A stretch of DNA of 64,000 nt from Brevibacterium iodinum ATCC 49514 (GTDB lineage Bacteria; Actinomycetota; Actinomycetes; Actinomycetales; Brevibacteriaceae), in assembly GCF_900169265.1 (NCBI RefSeq), contig NZ_FXYX01000001.1:496001-560000 (forward strand). Direction: 5' to 3'. Both the position numbers and the translations under genes were made by a program. Below are positions 59,786 to 64,000 of this stretch, piece after piece (position 1 is the first letter of the stretch; each line of letters starts with the position of its first letter). Below the pieces are notes generated by a model. The model did not search any database, was not told where the DNA came from, and saw only the letters and a list, made by a program, of their open reading frames with translations.

Positions 59786-60513
59786 ACTCACCGACGGTGC
59801 TCGAGACGTTCCTGTGGGTGATCATCCCCTACATGGCGTTGGCCGTGTTCATCCTCGGTCATATCTGGCGGTTCCGACGTGACCGCTTCGGTTGGACGAC
59901 GCGGTCGTCGCAGATCTACGAGTCGAAGCTCCTGCGCATCGGTTCCCCGCTGTTCCACTACGGAATCATCTTCGTCTTCCTCGGCCACGTCGTCGGCCTG
60001 GGGATTCCGAAGTCGTGGACTGCGGCGGTGGGCATCACCGATCACATGTATCACTTCATGGCGATCACGATCGGGCTCGGCGCAGCTGCGGCCACGGTCG
60101 GCGGGCTGGTCCTGCTCATCTACCGTCGCAGAACGAACAATCGGGTGTTCGGTGCGACCACCCGGCTCGACAAACTCATGTATCTCATGCTCTCGGTCGT
60201 CATCCTCGCCGGGGTCTATTCGACGATCTTCGACTCGGCACTCGGCGGGTACGACTACCGGGAGGGCGTGTCCGTATGGTTCCGACAGTTCTGGGCATTC
60301 CAACCCGATACCGCCCTCATGTCGACCGCCCCGATCGGATTCCAAGTGCACGTGCTCGCAGCGATCCTCATCTTCGCGCTGTGGCCCTTCACCCGACTCG
60401 TCCACGTCTTCGCCGCACCACTGGGATACCTGACCAGGCCGTACATCATCTATCGGTCGAAGGACAGGCAACGTCAGCCCCAGCGTCGCGGCTGGGAGAC
60501 CATCGACTACTGA
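59782..60513 (+). CDS. narI: respiratory nitrate reductase gamma subunit NarI
   Basis: A 243-residue membrane cytochrome b with five helices that oxidises menaquinol and feeds electrons to NarH. Haem-ligand histidines are visible in VFILGHIWRFRRDRFGW, SPLFHYGIIFVFLGHVVGL and FQVHVLAAILIFALWPFTRLVHVF. The ATG at 59782 overlaps the narJ stop. The C-terminus (YRSKDRQRQPQRRGWETIDY) is cytoplasmic and basic. It is the last gene of narKGHJI. Confidence 0.96.
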   Translation: MNSPTVLETFLWVIIPYMALAVFILGHIWRFRRDRFGWTTRSSQIYESKLLRIGSPLFHYGIIFVFLGHVVGLGIPKSWTAAVGITDHMYHFMAITIGLGAAAATVGGLVLLIYRRRTNNRVFGATTRLDKLMYLMLSVVILAGVYSTIFDSALGGYDYREGVSVWFRQFWAFQPDTALMSTAPIGFQVHVLAAILIFALWPFTRLVHVFAAPLGYLTRPYIIYRSKDRQRQPQRRGWETIDY

Positions 60514-60573
60514 GACAGGCGAAAGCGGGGACGGACGGTCAATCGAGACTGACGGTCATCGGGGCAATGACGA

Positions 60574-61323
60574 TCATCGCGGGCGGTCGCCTTCGCCTTT
60601 TTCGCCATCGGCCCTTTCGGTATCGGCCCCTTCCGCATCGGACGCTTCGGCTTCAGTGCCTTCTGTTTCAGCGCTTTCGGCATCGAGCGGATTCGGGCAT
60701 CGGTGTTCGCGAAGCAGGATCTGGCAACGGGTCTCTTCGACATAGGGCTGCAGGCGGTCGAGTTCGAGCGGTCCCGGCACCTGGCTGAGGAGGTCTCTGA
60801 CGATCTTCGCGTGAATGCCGCAGGCGATCGCGCGCTCCTCGCCGACCATCCGATAGTGCGGGCACGGTGCCAGCGAGATCCGCAGGTCCTCTGCATCGGG
60901 CTCGGGCTCCATTCCCGAATCGTCGAGATGTTCGTAGAGCAGATCGAATTGGGCACCTGCTTCGTCGCCCAGTTCGTCGAGCTCCGCCGGCCTCAGTTCG
61001 GCTCCGGGCGCGAGGCGGCAGAGCACTTCGTGGTGTTCGCGAGCGCGAGCGATGCGTTCGGCTGCGGCCGCGTTCGACTCCGGATCGTCGACCGGATGGT
61101 AGACCATCGGCGGCCGCCCCCGCTCCCCTGTCGATTCGGACTGCAGGTAGACGAATCCTTCGTCGATGAGCACTCGCAGGTGGTCACGGGCGGTGTTGAT
61201 GTGCAGACCGGCCTCTTCGGCGAGCTCTTTGAGTCGGCTGCCCGGGCGATTCTGCACGGCGCCCAGCAGCAGGACTCGGCTGACCTCGGCCAGTCCTCGA
61301 AAATCGTTCACTCTTCGCGGCAT
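60574..61323 (-). CDS. Cys-rich winged-helix regulator (COG2345/SufR- or ArnR-like), probable nar regulator
   Basis: 249 residues. A DeoR/ArsR-type winged helix (about 10-75) has LGAVQNRPGSRLKELAEEAGLHINTARDHLRVL and GRPPMVYHP. A C-terminal domain follows with Cys154 (APCPHYRMV), Cys168 (IACGIH), Cys200 (TRCQILL) and Cys209 (HRCP), the arrangement of COG2345 regulators in which such Cys can bind an Fe-S cluster. The last 40 residues are acidic low complexity. It is convergent with narI. The dyad TTCTAC-N5-ATAGAA lies 61 bp upstream of its ATG, and the same dyad occurs in the mobA/narK promoter. An Fe-S oxygen/NO sensor repressing nar genes, as ArnR does in Corynebacterium, is the best guess. 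Confidence 0.82.
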   Translation of the reverse strand: MPRRVNDFRGLAEVSRVLLLGAVQNRPGSRLKELAEEAGLHINTARDHLRVLIDEGFVYLQSESTGERGRPPMVYHPVDDPESNAAAAERIARAREHHEVLCRLAPGAELRPAELDELGDEAGAQFDLLYEHLDDSGMEPEPDAEDLRISLAPCPHYRMVGEERAIACGIHAKIVRDLLSQVPGPLELDRLQPYVEETRCQILLREHRCPNPLDAESAETEGTEAEASDAEGADTERADGEKGEGDRPR

Positions 61324-61383
61324 GCCATCACATCCTTGCGACTGCCTCAGTGGGGAACTGCTCGGAGACTATCTCCACCCCGA

Positions 61384-61400
61384 TTCTACAACTTATAGAA
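61384..61400. promoter_or_regulatory. TTCTAC-N5-ATAGAA operator upstream of the Cys-rich regulator
   Basis: TTCTAC-AACTT-ATAGAA, flanked by A and T that extend the dyad to 19 nt. It is the same half-site and spacing as 51957-51973. It lies between the regulator and the divergent amidase and could control both. Confidence 0.7.
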
Positions 61401-61519
61401 TTTGGTTTCGCGGGGCCTCGGGCAACGAAATCCGCAGCCCATCCTCGTCGAATCGGCGCTACTCTGGGCAGGAACACACCCATATCGCGCACGCACCGCC
61501 GAGTGCCCGGAGGAAGATC

Positions 61520-63244
61520 ATGTCGAAGTTCGATGTCGTCGAAGCGTCCATCGCCGATCTGCGAGCCTCCCTCGAGGACGGCCGTACCACCTCGGTCGAG
61601 CTCGTCGAGGCCTATCAGGACCGGATCGCGGCCTTCGACGGCCCCGACACCGTTACGAAGCTCAACTCCGTGATCGTGAAGAATCCGCAAGCGCTGACCG
61701 AGGCGGCCGCCTCCGACGAACGACGTGCAGCAGGTGAGACGTTCGGCCCCCTCGACGGGATTCCGTACACCGCGAAGGACAGCTACATGGTCGCTGGCCT
61801 CACGGTGGCCTCCGGGTCCCCGGCCTTCGCCGACCTCATCGCACAGAAAGATGCATTCACAATCGAACGGCTGCGCGCCGGCGGCGCCATCTGCTTGGGG
61901 CTGACGAACATGCCGCCGATGGCCAACGGCGGGATGCAGCGCGGACTCTACGGTCGCGCCGAGAGTCCCTACAACGCGGACTGGCTGACCAGCGCCTTCG
62001 CCTCGGGGTCATCGAACGGTTCGGGCACGGCCACGACGGCGAGCTTCGCAGCCTTCGGCCTCGGCGAGGAGACGTGGTCCTCGGGTCGGGCACCGGCGTC
62101 GCACAATGCGCTCGTCGCATACACCCCCTCACGCGGGGTGATCAGCGTGCGCGGAAACTGGCCGCTCGTGCCGACCATGGACGTCGTCGTCCCCCACACT
62201 CGCACGATGGCCGACCTGGCTGAGGTCCTCGACGTCATCGTCGCCGACGACGAGCAGACTCGCGGAGATTTCTGGCGCGTGCAGCCCTGGGTGGAGGTCC
62301 CGAAGGCGAGCGCGGTGCGCCCGGACTCCTATGCGGGGCTGCTGCCGGAATCGGTCGACGCGGCACAGTCGGTGTTGGCCGGCAAGCGCCTTGGCGTGCC
62401 GCGAATGTACATCAACGCCGATGACGAGGCCGGGACCAATCCGGACGGCGGCATCGGCGGGCCCACGGGTCAGCGGATCGACACCCGCGCCTCGGTGATG
62501 GAGGCCTGGCAGGCGGCGCGAGCCGATCTCGAATCCGCAGGCGCCGAGGTGGTCGAGACCGACTTCCCGGTCGTGAGCAACTATGAGGGTGACCGGCCCG
62601 GTGCGCCGACGATCGCGACGCGGGGGTTCGTCACCGCCGCCTACCTCGATCGGGAGATCAACGACCTCTCGTCGTGGGGGTGGGATGATTTCCTCGCCGC
62701 GAACGGCGACCCGGATCTCAATACCCTCGCCGAGGTGGACGGTTCGTTGATCTTCCCCCACCCACCGGGCGCCCTGCCGGATCGCTACGTCGGGTTCGAC
62801 GATGACATTGCGACCTACCCGGAGCAGGTGCGCACAAATCGCTACGCCTCGGTCACGGAGATCCCGGAGCTCGAATCCGGTGTGCGGGGGCTCGAGGAGA
62901 CCCGCCGGGTCGACCTCGAGGAGTGGATGGATGAGCTGGGCCTCGATGCGGTGATCTTCCCGGCGATGGCCGAAGTGGGGCCGGCCGATATGGACGTCAA
63001 CGAGGCTTCGGCCGAACTCGGTTGGCGCAACGGCACGTGGGTGGCCAACGGCAACCTCGTCCCCAGGCATCTGGGCATCCCCTCGGTGACGGTGCCCATG
63101 GGCACCATGGCCGACACCGGGATTCCCGTGGGCCTGACGATCGCGGGACGGGGTTGGGACGATTCCGCACTCATCGAGATCGCCGCGGCGTTCGAGGCAA
63201 CCGGTTCCCGTCGGCAGGTGCCGCCGCGGACGCCGCGGCTGTAG
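61520..63244 (+). CDS. amidase-signature family hydrolase
   Basis: A 574-residue Ser-cisSer-Lys amidase from the ATG at 61520 (GGAGGAAG upstream); the open frame further upstream is not used. The catalytic Lys is in DGIPYTAKDSYMVAG. The signature region reads ASGSSNGSGTATTASFAAFGLGEETWSSGRAPAS, where the first Ser group and the nucleophile of the usual GGSSGG and GTDTGGS motifs are recognisable but diverged. A family-typical C-terminus follows (GIPSVTVPMGTMADTGIPVGLTIAGRGWDD). It hydrolyses an unknown amide. A stop-to-stop gap of 4 nt separates it from the convergent membrane protein gene. Confidence 0.9.
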   Translation: MSKFDVVEASIADLRASLEDGRTTSVELVEAYQDRIAAFDGPDTVTKLNSVIVKNPQALTEAAASDERRAAGETFGPLDGIPYTAKDSYMVAGLTVASGSPAFADLIAQKDAFTIERLRAGGAICLGLTNMPPMANGGMQRGLYGRAESPYNADWLTSAFASGSSNGSGTATTASFAAFGLGEETWSSGRAPASHNALVAYTPSRGVISVRGNWPLVPTMDVVVPHTRTMADLAEVLDVIVADDEQTRGDFWRVQPWVEVPKASAVRPDSYAGLLPESVDAAQSVLAGKRLGVPRMYINADDEAGTNPDGGIGGPTGQRIDTRASVMEAWQAARADLESAGAEVVETDFPVVSNYEGDRPGAPTIATRGFVTAAYLDREINDLSSWGWDDFLAANGDPDLNTLAEVDGSLIFPHPPGALPDRYVGFDDDIATYPEQVRTNRYASVTEIPELESGVRGLEETRRVDLEEWMDELGLDAVIFPAMAEVGPADMDVNEASAELGWRNGTWVANGNLVPRHLGIPSVTVPMGTMADTGIPVGLTIAGRGWDDSALIEIAAAFEATGSRRQVPPRTPRL

Positions 63245-63248
63245 AGCT

Positions 63249-63983
63249 TCAACGCCCGGAAGCGAGTTCGCGTTTTCGCCTGGAGGCGTCACGCAGCTGC
63301 ATCCATCCGGCGAGGATGAACCAGATGAGGAACGGGTAGGACGCGGCTCTCTCAACGATGCCGACGGGCAGGTTCCAGGAATCGGGAGCGGCCAAGAACA
63401 GGGCTCCGGCGAGACCGAAAGCGCCCAGTCCGAGCGTGAGCCCGCCGAATTCGACGGGGCCGATCCAGCGCTTCTCGGGCCAACGACTCAAGGCGATGCC
63501 TGCGGCGAGCAGACCGAGATTCTGGATTGCGGATCCGCCGAAACCGAAGACAGTATGCAGAGTCGGATCGATATCGGCGGGGACCATCCCGGTTCCGGCC
63601 AACAGCATTCCGCCGGCAGCGAGCAGGAAGGACCCGCACCTGCCCCAACGACTCGGGGCGATCCAGTCGTGCCAGATGAAGGCGATGATCGCGAGCATCG
63701 ATCCGGCGATGATGGAAACGCCGTTGACGAAGGGATGAGCTGGTGAGCAGACCTCGATCGGAGTTCCGACGTCTCCCCAGTCCCCGCATCCGGTCATCCC
63801 AAGATGGCTGATGGGTTGCCGAGTGAACGAATAGCCGGACTCGGACATCAGCGCAGCGGGGATCTCGATGAGGATCGTGGCCATGCCGGCAAGCACGGCG
63901 AGGAGTGCCCATACCCGCTCGGGTTTGGGCGAAACGCGGATGGTGCCCGAACCGGCCACCTCTGCTCCTCCGTACGGCGACAT
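63249..63983 (-). CDS. DUF998-like membrane protein
   Basis: A 244-residue protein with about six membrane helices, resembling DUF998 proteins. The first helix WALLAVLAGMATILIEIPAAL is followed by an extracellular loop with two Cys (TGCGDWGDVGTPIEVCSPAH). FVNGVSIIAGSMLAIIAFIWHDWI, FLLAAGGMLLAGTGMVPADIDPTLHTVFGFGG and further helices complete it. The function of the family is unknown. The ATG at 63983 has no ribosome site in the 16 bases available, so the true start may differ. Confidence 0.75.
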   Translation of the reverse strand: MSPYGGAEVAGSGTIRVSPKPERVWALLAVLAGMATILIEIPAALMSESGYSFTRQPISHLGMTGCGDWGDVGTPIEVCSPAHPFVNGVSIIAGSMLAIIAFIWHDWIAPSRWGRCGSFLLAAGGMLLAGTGMVPADIDPTLHTVFGFGGSAIQNLGLLAAGIALSRWPEKRWIGPVEFGGLTLGLGAFGLAGALFLAAPDSWNLPVGIVERAASYPFLIWFILAGWMQLRDASRRKRELASGR

Positions 63984-64000
63984 CGGATGTTGTTCACGCT

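Overview
This window looks like the chromosome of a high-GC actinobacterium of Brevibacterium type (order Micrococcales). The pointers are GC-rich coding DNA, a dnaK-grpE-dnaJ-hspR cluster with HspR-type operators, a bacterial proteasome activator (Bpa), a Zur regulon with a zinc-free ribosomal protein L36, an IdeR/DtxR-type iron box, LPXTG surface proteins and many leaderless genes. No rRNA, insertion sequence, phage or CRISPR array is visible. The genus is inferred from gene content, not from a search.

Layout. 1-4.3 kb: the end of a methylmalonate-semialdehyde dehydrogenase gene, a divergent PucR-type regulator, a malate/lactate-dehydrogenase-type reductase and a truncated amino-acid dehydrogenase. 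4.5-6 kb: a translationally coupled lipoprotein/OmpA-domain pair and tRNA-Ser(GCT). 6.3-11.2 kb: an LCP cell-wall ligase coupled to an FAD/NAD(P)-binding protein. 11.7-17.9 kb: a TetR-controlled export locus (YhgE/Pip protein plus an MMPL transporter fused to a degenerate ABC-ATPase-like domain). 18-23.1 kb: an uncharacterised protein, a C45-family peptidase, a metallo-beta-lactamase hydrolase and an APC permease. 23.4-34.4 kb: tRNA-Ser(TGA), a divergent maltokinase-like protein, ilvA, a four-gene string containing bpa, two HAD phosphatases, serS and a diacylglycerol kinase. 34.6-38.1 kb: two tandem modular LPXTG proteins.

38.2-43.5 kb: a DUF1206 membrane protein and the DnaK chaperone operon, under two HAIR-like operators. 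43.7-46.1 kb: a frameshifted aspartoacylase-family gene and an iron-box-controlled siderophore-binding lipoprotein. 46.2-49.2 kb: a zinc-starvation cluster: a COG0523 metallochaperone, Zur, a second COG0523-like protein without a P-loop, and Cys-free L36. Two copies of the palindrome TAATG-N11-CATTA lie in its two divergent promoters. 49.3-50.6 kb: a GntR regulator facing a small, probably frameshifted, membrane-peptide gene across a patch of operator-like palindromes.

50.7-61.4 kb: the nitrate respiration locus: a DUF6457 protein, mobA, narKGHJI and a Cys-rich winged-helix regulator. The same operator (TTCTAC-N5-RTAGAA) occurs in the mobA/narK promoter region and upstream of the regulator, so the sequence itself points to the regulator of the locus. 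61.5-64 kb: an amidase and a DUF998-like membrane protein.

Two window-wide patterns stand out. The 11-mer CGCCGAGGCGG (either strand) recurs about 30 times in coding and intergenic DNA. At least seven genes start exactly six nucleotides after a TANNNT-like -10 box, so they are probably leaderless.
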